Made by a program: the position numbers and the translations under genes. A stretch of DNA of 64,000 bases from Paenibacillus albus (GTDB taxonomy: Bacteria > Bacillota > Bacilli > Paenibacillales > Paenibacillaceae), in NCBI RefSeq assembly GCF_003952225.1, contig NZ_CP034437.1, positions 62,001 to 126,000 of the forward strand, in the 5' to 3' direction. Every line of letters begins with the position of its first letter. Position 1 is the first letter of the stretch. Below the pieces are notes generated by a model. That model worked only from the letters and a program-made list of their open reading frames with translations, searched no databases and was not told the origin of the DNA. Of this stretch, positions 42,695-50,476 are shown one piece after another.

Positions 42695-43227
42695 TGCAAT
42701 CGCTCCTCCTTCATTCGCTTTGCAAGCTTTGCTCTGGCGCGAGCAAGTCGGGACTTCACGGTACCTTCGGCAATCCTCAGCACCTCGGCGAGCTCCTTAT
42801 ACGACAGCTCATAATGGGCATAGAGAATAATGATTTCCCGGTCGCTTCGCGGGAGCTCAAGCACGAACGACCAGATGTCATCGGTGAAGCTGGCGGACAT
42901 ATAGTCCGATTCCGCCGATGAGGACCGCTTCGTATCCTGAAACAATCCGGCTAGCGTCACTTTGCGAAGAAAAGCGGATTTGCTGTAATTGAACGCCGTA
43001 TTGCGGGCAATCGTAAACAGCCAGCTCTTGACCGAGCATTGCCCACGGAATGCGTCTATCGCACGGAAGGCCCGAATGAACGTCTCCTGGGCAATGTCTT
43101 CAGCCACATGCTCACGACGGGTCAGAAAGTAAGCGTACTGCCATACGTCATGCCAATAGCGACGGACAAGCCGGTCCATCTCGAGCTCATCCAGCCTCGT
43201 TATATGTTTGAGATAATCATCTTCCAC
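42691..43227 (-). CDS. ECF-type RNA polymerase sigma factor
   Basis: 178 residues. Region 2 shows DVWQYAYFLTRREHVAEDIAQETFIRAF and SVKSWLFTIARNTAFN (both in parts). Region 4 is LSYKELAEVLRIAEGTVKSRLARARAKL. The GTG start at 43227 is chosen since GAGGGGGGAG lies 9 nt upstream; longer frames have no ribosome site. An ECF-like promoter (GGAACTT, 17 bp, TCTAA) sits just before it, implying autoregulation. The operon continues with the anti-sigma factor, the secreted domain protein and HAD. It diverges from ahpC. Confidence 0.85.
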   Translation of the reverse strand: MEDDYLKHITRLDELEMDRLVRRYWHDVWQYAYFLTRREHVAEDIAQETFIRAFRAIDAFRGQCSVKSWLFTIARNTAFNYSKSAFLRKVTLAGLFQDTKRSSSAESDYMSASFTDDIWSFVLELPRSDREIIILYAHYELSYKELAEVLRIAEGTVKSRLARARAKLAKRMKEERLQ

Positions 43228-43253
43228 GAAAGCCGCTCCCCCCTCTGCACTAG

Positions 43254-43282
43254 TTAGACAACGGAGAGTGGGTGAAAGTTCC
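43254..43282 (-). promoter_or_regulatory. ECF-sigma-type promoter of the sigma/anti-sigma operon
   Basis: -35 GGAACTT (43276-43282), 17-bp spacer, -10 TCTAA (43254-43258) on the minus strand, ending about 27 bp before the sigma start codon. This matches the general GAAC-TT / TC-TA pattern of ECF promoters. Confidence 0.65.
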
Positions 43283-43314
43283 ATTTTTTGAGAAAATAAT
43301 AAAAAAGAATTAAT

Positions 43315-43329
43315 TGAAAATAATTATCA
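43315..43329. promoter_or_regulatory. Fur-family 7-1-7 box
   Basis: Read on the minus strand, TGATAAT-T-ATTTTCA matches the TGATAATnATTATCA Fur/Zur-type box at all but one position. It lies between the ECF promoter and the ahpC promoter. Confidence 0.55.
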
Positions 43330-43347
43330 ATTGGAAGCCGAAATGGG

Positions 43348-43376
43348 TTGACAAAAACCAAATCGAGAACTATTAT
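43348..43376 (+). promoter_or_regulatory. SigA promoter of ahpCF
   Basis: -35 TTGACA (43348-43353), 17-bp spacer, -10 TATTAT (43371-43376). The PerR-like box covers the expected start point. Confidence 0.85.
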
Positions 43377-43380
43377 CAGT

Positions 43381-43395
43381 TTATAATAATTCTAA
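43381..43395. promoter_or_regulatory. PerR-like box of ahpCF
   Basis: TTATAATAATTCTAA matches the PerR consensus TTATAATnATTATAA with one mismatch and overlaps the predicted transcription start, fitting peroxide-relieved repression. Confidence 0.75.
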
Positions 43396-43424
43396 ATAAC
43401 CTACTCCAGGAGGACACACACATC

Positions 43425-43988
43425 ATGTCATTAATCGGAAAAGAAGTACTCCCATTCGAAGCGCAAGCCTACCAGAACGGTAATTTCATCGACGTTACAG
43501 AAGCGAATTTCAAAGGTCAATGGAGCATTGTCTGCTTCTACCCGGCTGATTTCACATTCGTCTGCCCAACGGAGCTTGGCGATTTGCAAGATCAATACGC
43601 AGCATTGAAATCGCTTGGCGTTGAAGTTTATTCCGTATCGACGGATACCCACTTCACGCATAAAGCATGGCACGACCATTCGGATACGATCGGGAAAATC
43701 GAGTACATTATGATCGGCGACCCGTCACATAAGATATCCCGCAATTTCGACGTACTTATTGAAGAAGAAGGTCTCGCTGACCGCGGCACCTTCATCATTG
43801 ATCCAGACGGCGTCGTTCAAACGGTTGAAATTACGGCAGGCGGCATCGGCCGCGATGCCAGCACACTTGTGAATAAGATCAAAGCTGCTCAATACGTCCG
43901 TAACAATCCAGGCGAGGTTTGCCCTGCTAAATGGCAGGAAGGCGCTTCTACGCTTAAACCAGGTCTCGATCTAGTCGGCAAGATATAA
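43425..43988 (+). CDS. ahpC: Alkyl hydroperoxide reductase peroxiredoxin AhpC
   Basis: 187 residues, a typical 2-Cys peroxiredoxin of the AhpC class. The peroxidatic Cys47 is in [12 protein letters not shown] and the resolving Cys166 in [11 protein letters not shown]. It reduces H2O2, organic peroxides and peroxynitrite and is recharged by AhpF. The ATG at 43425 follows AGGAGGACAC; a longer frame reaching back into the promoter is rejected. It is followed 14 nt later by ahpF. A PerR-like box and a consensus promoter are upstream. Confidence 0.95.
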   Translation: MSLIGKEVLPFEAQAYQNGNFIDVTEANFKGQWSIVCFYPADFTFVCPTELGDLQDQYAALKSLGVEVYSVSTDTHFTHKAWHDHSDTIGKIEYIMIGDPSHKISRNFDVLIEEEGLADRGTFIIDPDGVVQTVEITAGGIGRDASTLVNKIKAAQYVRNNPGEVCPAKWQEGASTLKPGLDLVGKI

Positions 43989-44002
43989 GGGGGAAATTGA
44001 AC

Positions 44003-45535
44003 ATGGTATTAGATCAGGAAATTAAGGCACAATTAAACCAATACCTTGCCTTGATGGAAGGCGACGTTCTGATTAAGGTCAGCGCAGGCGACGATGAAGT
44101 GTCGAAACAGATGCTTGAGCTGACGGATGCTTTTGCCAGCATGTCTTCCCGAATTAAGGTCGAAAAAGCGGATTTGCTGAGAACACCAAGCTTTAGCGTG
44201 AACCGGCCAGGTGAGGAAACAGGAATCGTGTTCGCGGGCGTACCGCTCGGGCACGAATTCACGTCTCTCGTGCTTGCATTGTTGCAAGTCAGCGGCAGAG
44301 CCCCTAAAGTTGAGCAGGATGTGATCGAACGGATCAAGAACGTCCAAGGTGTGTACCGCTTCGAGACGTACATCAGCTTAAGCTGCCATAACTGTCCGGA
44401 CGTCGTTCAGGCGCTGAACCTAATGAGCGTTCTTAACCCCGGCATTACGCATACGATGATTGACGGTGCGGTTTACAAAGCAGAGGTCGAGAGCAAGAAC
44501 ATCATGGCCGTTCCGTCCGTATTCTTGAACGGTGAATTTTTCGGCGGCGGCCGCATGACGATCGACGAGATTTTGGACAAAATGGGCTTGAAGCGCGACG
44601 ACTCGGCGTTGTTCAACAAAGAGACTTACGACGTGCTCGTTGTCGGTGGAGGCCCAGCAGGCGCGAGTGCAGCTATCTACTCCGCGCGTAAAGGAATTCG
44701 TACTGGTATCGTAGCGGACCGCTTCGGCGGGCAAGTCGTCGATACAGTTAGCATCGAGAATTTCATCGGCGTGAAGTATACGGAAGGACCAAAGCTCGCA
44801 GCAAGTCTCGAGGAGCATGTGAAAGAATATAACGTCGATGTGATGAAGCTGCAGCGCGCGACACGCCTCGAGAAGAACGGGGAGTTCGTGGAAGTTGAGC
44901 TGGAGAACGGCGCAGTGCTGAAGAGTAAGACCGTTATTCTGTCCACTGGCGCACGCTGGCGCAATATCGACGTTCCCGGCGAAGAGGAATTCAAGAATAA
45001 AGGCGTCGCTTATTGCCCGCATTGCGACGGTCCGCTCTACGCTGGCAAGCGCGTAGCCGTAGTCGGTGGAGGCAACTCCGGCGTCGAGGCTGCCATCGAT
45101 CTCGCAGGTATCTGCAGCCATGTCACCGTTCTGGCAACCGCTTCGGAATTGAAGGCGGACGCCGTGCTGCAAGATCGCCTGTACAGTCTCTCGAACGTCA
45201 CTGTTCTTACGAACGTGCAAACGAAAGAAATTACCGGAACAGATAAAGTGAACGGCATCTCCTATACGGAGCGCGAAACAGGCGCCGAGAAGCATGTGGA
45301 GCTTGAAGGTGTATTCGTCCAAATCGGACTTGTCCCGAATACCGAATGGCTTGGGGATGACATTGAGCGGACGGACTCCGGAGAAATTGTCGTAGACAAG
45401 CGCGGCGCAACTAGCTTGCCAGGCGTATTTGCCGGCGGCGATTGCACGGACAGCGCGTACAACCAGATTATTATCTCAATGGGCTCAGGCGCAACCGCGG
45501 CGCTTAGCGCCTTTGATTATCTCATTCGCCATTAA
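44003..45535 (+). CDS. ahpF: Alkyl hydroperoxide reductase flavoprotein AhpF
   Basis: 510 residues. The N-terminal tandem thioredoxin-like domain carries the CxxC centre SCHNCPDVVQ. The thioredoxin-reductase-like part has FAD motif VVGGGPAGASAAIYSARKG, redox CPHCDGP, NAD motif VAVVGGGNSGVEAAIDLAG, and C-terminal FAD motif GVFAGGDCTD. It passes electrons from NADH to AhpC. The ATG at 44003 follows AAGGGGG by 9 nt. It is the second gene of the ahpCF operon and ends at a strong terminator. Confidence 0.95.
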   Translation: MVLDQEIKAQLNQYLALMEGDVLIKVSAGDDEVSKQMLELTDAFASMSSRIKVEKADLLRTPSFSVNRPGEETGIVFAGVPLGHEFTSLVLALLQVSGRAPKVEQDVIERIKNVQGVYRFETYISLSCHNCPDVVQALNLMSVLNPGITHTMIDGAVYKAEVESKNIMAVPSVFLNGEFFGGGRMTIDEILDKMGLKRDDSALFNKETYDVLVVGGGPAGASAAIYSARKGIRTGIVADRFGGQVVDTVSIENFIGVKYTEGPKLAASLEEHVKEYNVDVMKLQRATRLEKNGEFVEVELENGAVLKSKTVILSTGARWRNIDVPGEEEFKNKGVAYCPHCDGPLYAGKRVAVVGGGNSGVEAAIDLAGICSHVTVLATASELKADAVLQDRLYSLSNVTVLTNVQTKEITGTDKVNGISYTERETGAEKHVELEGVFVQIGLVPNTEWLGDDIERTDSGEIVVDKRGATSLPGVFAGGDCTDSAYNQIIISMGSGATAALSAFDYLIRH

Positions 45536-45547
45536 TCGCTTTGACGG

Positions 45548-45579
45548 AAGCCGTCTGCATCGTTGCAGACGGCTTTTTT
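45548..45579 (+). terminator. Terminator of ahpCF
   Basis: AAGCCGTCTGCA/TGCAGACGGCTT stem with a 4-nt loop followed by TTTTT. Confidence 0.9.
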
Positions 45580-45655
45580 AGTTCGATCGCACAAGGAAAT
45601 ATATCCCAACATATCGAAATTGAATAGATACATATCCATCTGAGGAGGGATACGC

Positions 45656-46129
45656 ATGAGTTATGATTTTAACAGGGTATGGCTTGCAAAGAAGTTTGAA
45701 GAGATACGCAAACGTATACTCGCAGCGCTTGAACAACTCAATGATGATCAAGTCAATTGGAGTCCTGACGGGAGAAGTCATAGCATTTCAACCTTAATCA
45801 AGCATATAGACGGCAACATCCAAGAAAGAATTTTGAAAGGCATGCTGCATCAGAACATACAGCGAAATCGGGACGATGAACTTAAACAAACCTTTATTCG
45901 AAAGTCTGAACTGAGCCAACTCGTTCAACATCGATTCGAGCTGATCATTCTCACCGTGACAAGCATGACGGATGAAGCGCTTGAACAGAAACAGTTGGTC
46001 AGAACACGGGAACGAACCAGCCTGGATATGCTGCATCAATGTGCTGCGCACTACTCTGAGCATATGGGCCAAATCTTTTATATCGCCAAACAAATCTTGC
46101 AGGAGCAGTACAAATCGACGTCCATCTAG
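45656..46129 (+). CDS. DinB/DUF1572-family protein
   Basis: 157 residues forming a four-helix DinB-like bundle. Candidate metal ligands are His50 (LIKHIDGNIQERI), and His132 and His136 (AAHYSEHMGQI), the usual three-His set. DinB-family proteins include bacillithiol and mycothiol S-transferases and many of unknown role. The ATG follows GAGGAGGG. It is monocistronic; a four-module repeat element begins 25 bp after its stop codon. No SOS box was identified. Confidence 0.8.
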   Translation: MSYDFNRVWLAKKFEEIRKRILAALEQLNDDQVNWSPDGRSHSISTLIKHIDGNIQERILKGMLHQNIQRNRDDELKQTFIRKSELSQLVQHRFELIILTVTSMTDEALEQKQLVRTRERTSLDMLHQCAAHYSEHMGQIFYIAKQILQEQYKSTSI

Positions 46130-46153
46130 TGGGTACAAGCCCTGCTCCCCCTC

Positions 46154-46336
46154 TAACGAACTCAGATAGCGCTATTCGAGCAGATTTGGCCGGTTTGAAA
46201 TTCTAATGAACCCTGGCAACGTTATTGTTCGCATTTGAGCCATTTTGGAGGCAAAATCGAGGCAATAACGCTCCCCCAGTTCGTTAGCCGATTTAACCGT
46301 CCGAAATGGGATAAATAAGCGTTATACGGTTCGTTA
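46154..46336. repeat. Four-module 23-bp dyad element, copy B
   Basis: 183 bp between two convergent genes. Modules lie at 46154-46176 and 46204-46226 (forward), and 46264-46286 and 46314-46336 (reversed), again spaced 50, 60, 50. The third module reads TAACGAACTGGGGGAGCGTT plus ATT on the minus strand. Linkers share only scattered bases with copies A and C. Confidence 0.9.
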
Positions 46337-46350
46337 GCCCGAACCGATGC

Positions 46351-47226
46351 TCACGGATGGGCAGCGTGCTCCGGCCGCCCCTCCAGCCAATCCGCAAGCG
46401 TCGCGACACGCTCTGGGAACTTCGCGCTCCTCGCAAGAAACCCGCTTCCATGCTGAGGCATCGGATCCTGGTCCGTCGACTGGTAACGAAGGTCGACACT
46501 CCAGCGGACGTGGTCCGAATTGTTCGGCGTCGACATGTGCAGCAGCCTGTCATTAAACAGAATCGCCGTGCCTGCCTTCACCGGCAGCGCGACCGTTTCA
46601 CGTGAACCGAGCTGATGCTCATGCAGTGCCGTGTAGCTTGTGCCGGTGTACGATTCCGCATGCCATTCCAGCAGCTTCGAGTTCTGTGTGCGCGGCTTGA
46701 TGTGCAGGCAGCCATTCTCGAGTGTCGCATCGACAAAAGAAATCCAAACCGTTATAACCGGATTGGCGTTCGAGTCCGGCCAATACGATTTGTCTTGATG
46801 CCACGGCACTGCTCCGGCTGCGACGCGCGGCACCTTCGGACGGGTATTGTATACCGGGCTTGCGAAGATTTCCGCCCCGATGAAGGACTCCACGGCATCG
46901 ATGATTTTGGGATTGCTGAGGAGATGGAAGTAGCCCGGGGTCCGGTTGCGCCAGCTGCGCCCGAACTGCAAGAAGTGCTGATCCGTGAGGCCATCGAACA
47001 GCTTCGCCAGACGATACTTAAGCGGTTCTCCCTCCATTTTATCCGTAATGAGCCCCTTCTCGAACAGTGCGTCTGCTATCGCAGATACCTCATCCATCAT
47101 GGCCTGCCGGGGCGGCTCCATATCCGCGTCATTTAGCAAATCCTCCAGAACCAAATAACCATCTCGATTGTATTGCAGCAGCTGCTCATCCGATAAACTC
47201 CCGCGCGTCGTACGGTTAAATGCCAT
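46351..47226 (-). CDS. Phytanoyl-CoA dioxygenase (PhyH) family protein
   Basis: 291 residues with the Fe(II)/2-oxoglutarate oxygenase fold. The HxD pair His143/Asp145 is in VPWHQDKSYW, the distal His230 in DRLLHMSTPNN, and the 2-oxoglutarate-binding Arg241 in HVRWSVDLRYQ. It would hydroxylate a small molecule using oxygen, iron and 2-oxoglutarate. GGGGGGAA precedes the ATG. It is 28 nt downstream of the AraC-type gene and very likely co-transcribed with it. The substrate is unknown; the neighbouring sugar operon on the other strand suggests carbohydrate or metabolite conversion. Confidence 0.85.
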   Translation of the reverse strand: MAFNRTTRGSLSDEQLLQYNRDGYLVLEDLLNDADMEPPRQAMMDEVSAIADALFEKGLITDKMEGEPLKYRLAKLFDGLTDQHFLQFGRSWRNRTPGYFHLLSNPKIIDAVESFIGAEIFASPVYNTRPKVPRVAAGAVPWHQDKSYWPDSNANPVITVWISFVDATLENGCLHIKPRTQNSKLLEWHAESYTGTSYTALHEHQLGSRETVALPVKAGTAILFNDRLLHMSTPNNSDHVRWSVDLRYQSTDQDPMPQHGSGFLARSAKFPERVATLADWLEGRPEHAAHP

Positions 47227-47254
47227 TAACTATTCCCCCCATAACATATCGTTC

Positions 47255-48079
47255 TCAGCCTTCTCGATATTTCCTCGGCGTCACGCCGCTCACCTTCATG
47301 AACACATTGTAGAACGACGGCTCGCTCTGATAACCGACAATCTCTGCAATCTCCTTCACCTGAAGACTGGTCGTACGAAGATACCGCTTCGCCGCCTCAA
47401 TGCGGCAATAGATGAGGAACTGGATGGGACTTACGCCGACCAATTCTTTGAACAGATGCGCGAGATGATACTTGTTCAAGTACGTCTCCTCTGCAAGCGA
47501 ATCCAGCGTAAGCGGAGCGCTGTAGTTCTCCTCAATAATCCGTTTCGCCTTCCACACCGCTTCTTTCGCCGGGAAACGCGAACGCTGCGCCTCATCGCCG
47601 TAATACGCAATCCGGGCCAGCTTCGCAAAAATAATGCCGAGATAGTGGCTCGCAATCATCTGCGCCTCCGGCTCGAATTTGTGCGATTCCGCAATCGTGT
47701 CGCGCATCAGCTTGCGAATGACCGGCAGCTGGTCATGCAGCTGAATAATCGGCACGCGGTCCCGGCTGAGAAAGAAATCCCGCTCCAGCTCCCCGATCTG
47801 CAGCCCCGTAAACCCGACATAGGTGCAGCGAAAAGGATGCTTCGTCGACTGCTCCTTATGCCAGATGCCGCGATGGTAGAAAAGCATGGAACCCGCCCCG
47901 GCGGTGTAGCTTCGCCCGTCGATTTCGAACTCGCCTTCTCCCTCCTCGATCAGCAGCATTTCGCTGTTGGCATCATGCTTATGCAGCTCGAGATTGAACC
48001 TGTTGTCTCCTCCCGCCATATCGAACGAGCTGCCCGCAATATAGATGGGCTGCCCGCGAAACAATGTCGAATCTGCCAA
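47255..48079 (-). CDS. AraC-family transcriptional regulator
   Basis: 274 residues from a TTG start, chosen because GAGAGGAGG lies 7 nt upstream of it. It has an N-terminal cupin-like sensing domain (LELHKHDANSEMLLIEEGEGEF) and a C-terminal double helix-turn-helix (LTLDSLAEETYLNKYHLAHLFKELVG and VKEIAEIVGYQSEPSFYNVFMK, both in parts). It diverges from the FG-GAP/Gfo-Idh/GH4 operon, with which it shares a 180-bp intergenic region, and precedes phyH. It probably controls one or both units. Confidence 0.85.
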   Translation of the reverse strand: MADSTLFRGQPIYIAGSSFDMAGGDNRFNLELHKHDANSEMLLIEEGEGEFEIDGRSYTAGAGSMLFYHRGIWHKEQSTKHPFRCTYVGFTGLQIGELERDFFLSRDRVPIIQLHDQLPVIRKLMRDTIAESHKFEPEAQMIASHYLGIIFAKLARIAYYGDEAQRSRFPAKEAVWKAKRIIEENYSAPLTLDSLAEETYLNKYHLAHLFKELVGVSPIQFLIYCRIEAAKRYLRTTSLQVKEIAEIVGYQSEPSFYNVFMKVSGVTPRKYREG

Positions 48080-48261
48080 GTATAAGCCTCCTCTCATCGC
48101 CGCAAGAATGAATAGTTTTTTGCCCAAGTTCACTTATTGTCTCTTGCCCCTGCATGACATAACCTTAAAATAGAGAGCGCTTGCATCTTGTTATGCTCAG
48201 CATAATTCAGCAAGGCTCATAAATACAACATTAAATAGTTTCAGATCGGAGCGTGTATTCA

Positions 48262-49353
48262 TTGCTGCAATTTAAGAAGAGACAGCTGTCCGAGGAGAAG
48301 TACGAGGCTTGCGCTGTATTCGATGTCAATGGAGACGGCATTCCGGATATTGTGAGCGGCGCTTACTGGTATGAGGGGCCCGACTATACGAAGAAGCATT
48401 TTATATGCGATGTGATGGAAATTTCGGAGTATCATGACGACTTCTCCGACTACCCGATGGATGTTGACGGCGATGGCCGACTCGATATTATTACGGGCGC
48501 TTGGTGGGGCGAGACGCTCCGCTGGCGGCGCAATCCTGGCGATGCGTCTACCGCTTGGGAGACGTTCGACATCGACAAATGCGGCAGTATCGAGACCATT
48601 CGTTATTGCGATATCGACGGCTGCGGCGTACCTGAGATCTTTCCGAATACGCCGGGAGAGCCGCAAGCATTCTACAAGCTCGTTCGGGATGCGGACGGCA
48701 ATGGCACAGGCGAGTTCAAGAAATTCGTCATTAGCGAAGGGGCTAGCGGACATGGCATGGGCTTCGTCGATGTAACCGGCAACGGACGCATGGACATTAT
48801 TCTGAGCGGCGGATGGCTCGAGCAGCCAGATCATCCTTTGAGCGGCGAGCTGTGGACATTCCATCCGGAATTCTCGCTCGGCAGCGCAAGCGTACCTATC
48901 CTTGGCCATGATGTGAACGGCGATGGTCTGATGGATTTGATCGTCGGGCAAGCGCATGATTACGGGCTGCACTGGTACGAGCAAGGCCGAGCCGAGGACG
49001 GCTCGCGGACATGGACGAAGCATGAAATCGACATGAGCGGCTCCCAATTTCATGATCTGTGGCTCGTGGATCTCGACCAAGACGGTGAGCTCGAGCTCAT
49101 CACGGGTAAGCGGTATCGTGCCCACAACGACGGCGATCCGGGGGCACATGACCCTATCGGCATCTACTACTACAAGCTGAATGGCGGTCAATTCAAGAAG
49201 CATGTCATTGATTTTGGTCCTGCAGGCGAAGCTTCAGGCGCGGGAATCTACTTCTGGGTACAGGACTTGACCGGCAACAGCTATCCTGACATTGTCTCGC
49301 CAGGTAAAGACGGTCTCTATCTATTCGAAAATATGGGCAAAAGAGAGGGGTAA
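48262..49353 (+). CDS. Cytoplasmic FG-GAP/VCBS-repeat protein
   Basis: About 363 residues, no signal peptide. Repeated calcium-loop motifs of the FG-GAP/VCBS type: DVNGDGIPDIV, DVDGDGRLDIITGAWW, DIDGCGVPEIF, DVTGNGRMDIIL, DVNGDGLMDLIVG, DLDQDGELELITG, DLTGNSYPDIVSPG. Seven blades suggest a complete beta-propeller. The start is uncertain: TTG at 48262 is 10 nt after GGAG, while a GTG at 48253 is too close to it. It is the first gene of an operon with an oxidoreductase (6-nt gap) and a GH4 enzyme. A cytoplasmic propeller with these loops has no assigned role. Confidence 0.75.
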   Translation: MLQFKKRQLSEEKYEACAVFDVNGDGIPDIVSGAYWYEGPDYTKKHFICDVMEISEYHDDFSDYPMDVDGDGRLDIITGAWWGETLRWRRNPGDASTAWETFDIDKCGSIETIRYCDIDGCGVPEIFPNTPGEPQAFYKLVRDADGNGTGEFKKFVISEGASGHGMGFVDVTGNGRMDIILSGGWLEQPDHPLSGELWTFHPEFSLGSASVPILGHDVNGDGLMDLIVGQAHDYGLHWYEQGRAEDGSRTWTKHEIDMSGSQFHDLWLVDLDQDGELELITGKRYRAHNDGDPGAHDPIGIYYYKLNGGQFKKHVIDFGPAGEASGAGIYFWVQDLTGNSYPDIVSPGKDGLYLFENMGKREG

Positions 49354-49359
49354 CTTACG

Positions 49360-50439
49360 ATGAGCAAATTACGTATTGGTTTTGTAGGCGGCGGCGGTAT
49401 GGGGCAGATGGCTCACCTGAGCAACTATGCGGTGCTCACGGATTTATGCGAAGTTGTTGCACTTGCCGAGGTGCGGCCGGAATCCGCGAAGCTTGTGGCG
49501 ACGAGGTACGGTATTCCTGAAGTATATAGCAACCATCAGGAGCTGCTTGCGAATGCAAATGTCGATGCGATTGTAGCACCGCAGCAGTATCGTCATCACC
49601 CTGCTCTGATTCCGGACATTCTGCGTGCGGGCATTCCCGTCTTCACGGAGAAGCCGCTTTGCTTAACGGTTGAAGCTGGGCGCGAGCTGGTCCGCATTAG
49701 CGAAGAGACCGGTACGCTGCACATGGTCGGCTACCATAAGCGCTCCGATCCAGCGATGGAACGCGCCAAGAAAGAAGTCGATGCTTGGCGGGCAAGCGGT
49801 GACTATGGCAAGCTGCGCAGCATCCGTGTTACGATGCCTCCAGGGGATTGGGTTGCCGGGGCGGATAAGCCGCTCAGCGCGAACGAGCCATACCCTGCTC
49901 TGACGTTGGAGCAAGGACCATCCGATTATACGGAGCAGCAAACGCGCGAGCTGGACATCTTCGTGAATTATTACATCCATCAAGTAAATGCAATTCGCTT
50001 CTTCCTCGGCGGCGAGAATTACAAGCTGACCTTCGGCGACCGCGAAGGCGTGCTGCTCGTTGGCGAGAGCGACAGCGGCATTACCGTAACGCTTGAGATG
50101 GCGCCGTACTCGAACTCGATCGAGTGGCATGAGCAAGTGCTCGTCTCCTTCGAAAAAGGCTTCGTCCGCGTCGATCTCCCTGCACCGCTCGTTCGTCAGC
50201 AAGCAGGCAAGGTAGCGATCTACAAGGATAATCCTGATATCGCACCACCGGAGATCGTGCAGCCCATCATGCCAAACGTAGCTGCAATGCGCAATCAGGC
50301 GATCAACTTCATCGCAGCGGTAAAAGGCGAGCGACCTGCGCCGTGTACGTCCAAGGAGGCGCTTGAGGATTTGATTCTCGCCCGCTCGTACATCGACTTC
50401 ATGACGCGGACGTATTGGCAGCAGCCGGCGAAGGCTTAG
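49360..50439 (+). CDS. Gfo/Idh/MocA-family oxidoreductase
   Basis: 359 residues. The N-terminal NAD(P) fold is IGFVGGGGMGQMAHL, the EKP motif is VFTEKPLCLT, and a histidine-bearing substrate domain follows (VNYYIHQVNAIRFFLGG). It oxidises or reduces a sugar or sugar derivative. It lies between the FG-GAP protein (6 nt upstream) and the GH4 enzyme (37 nt downstream). GH4 chemistry also runs through a keto-sugar intermediate, so the two may act on the same molecule. GAGGGG precedes the ATG. Confidence 0.9.
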   Translation: MSKLRIGFVGGGGMGQMAHLSNYAVLTDLCEVVALAEVRPESAKLVATRYGIPEVYSNHQELLANANVDAIVAPQQYRHHPALIPDILRAGIPVFTEKPLCLTVEAGRELVRISEETGTLHMVGYHKRSDPAMERAKKEVDAWRASGDYGKLRSIRVTMPPGDWVAGADKPLSANEPYPALTLEQGPSDYTEQQTRELDIFVNYYIHQVNAIRFFLGGENYKLTFGDREGVLLVGESDSGITVTLEMAPYSNSIEWHEQVLVSFEKGFVRVDLPAPLVRQQAGKVAIYKDNPDIAPPEIVQPIMPNVAAMRNQAINFIAAVKGERPAPCTSKEALEDLILARSYIDFMTRTYWQQPAKA

Positions 50440-50476
50440 AGTGAACGACTACAAAACGTAGAAGGAGCGTGTACCG

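Noticed and set aside
42691-43284. Longer sigma-factor start at 43284
   Set aside because: The extra 19 codons cover the ECF promoter region and lack a ribosome site; the GTG at 43227 has a strong one.
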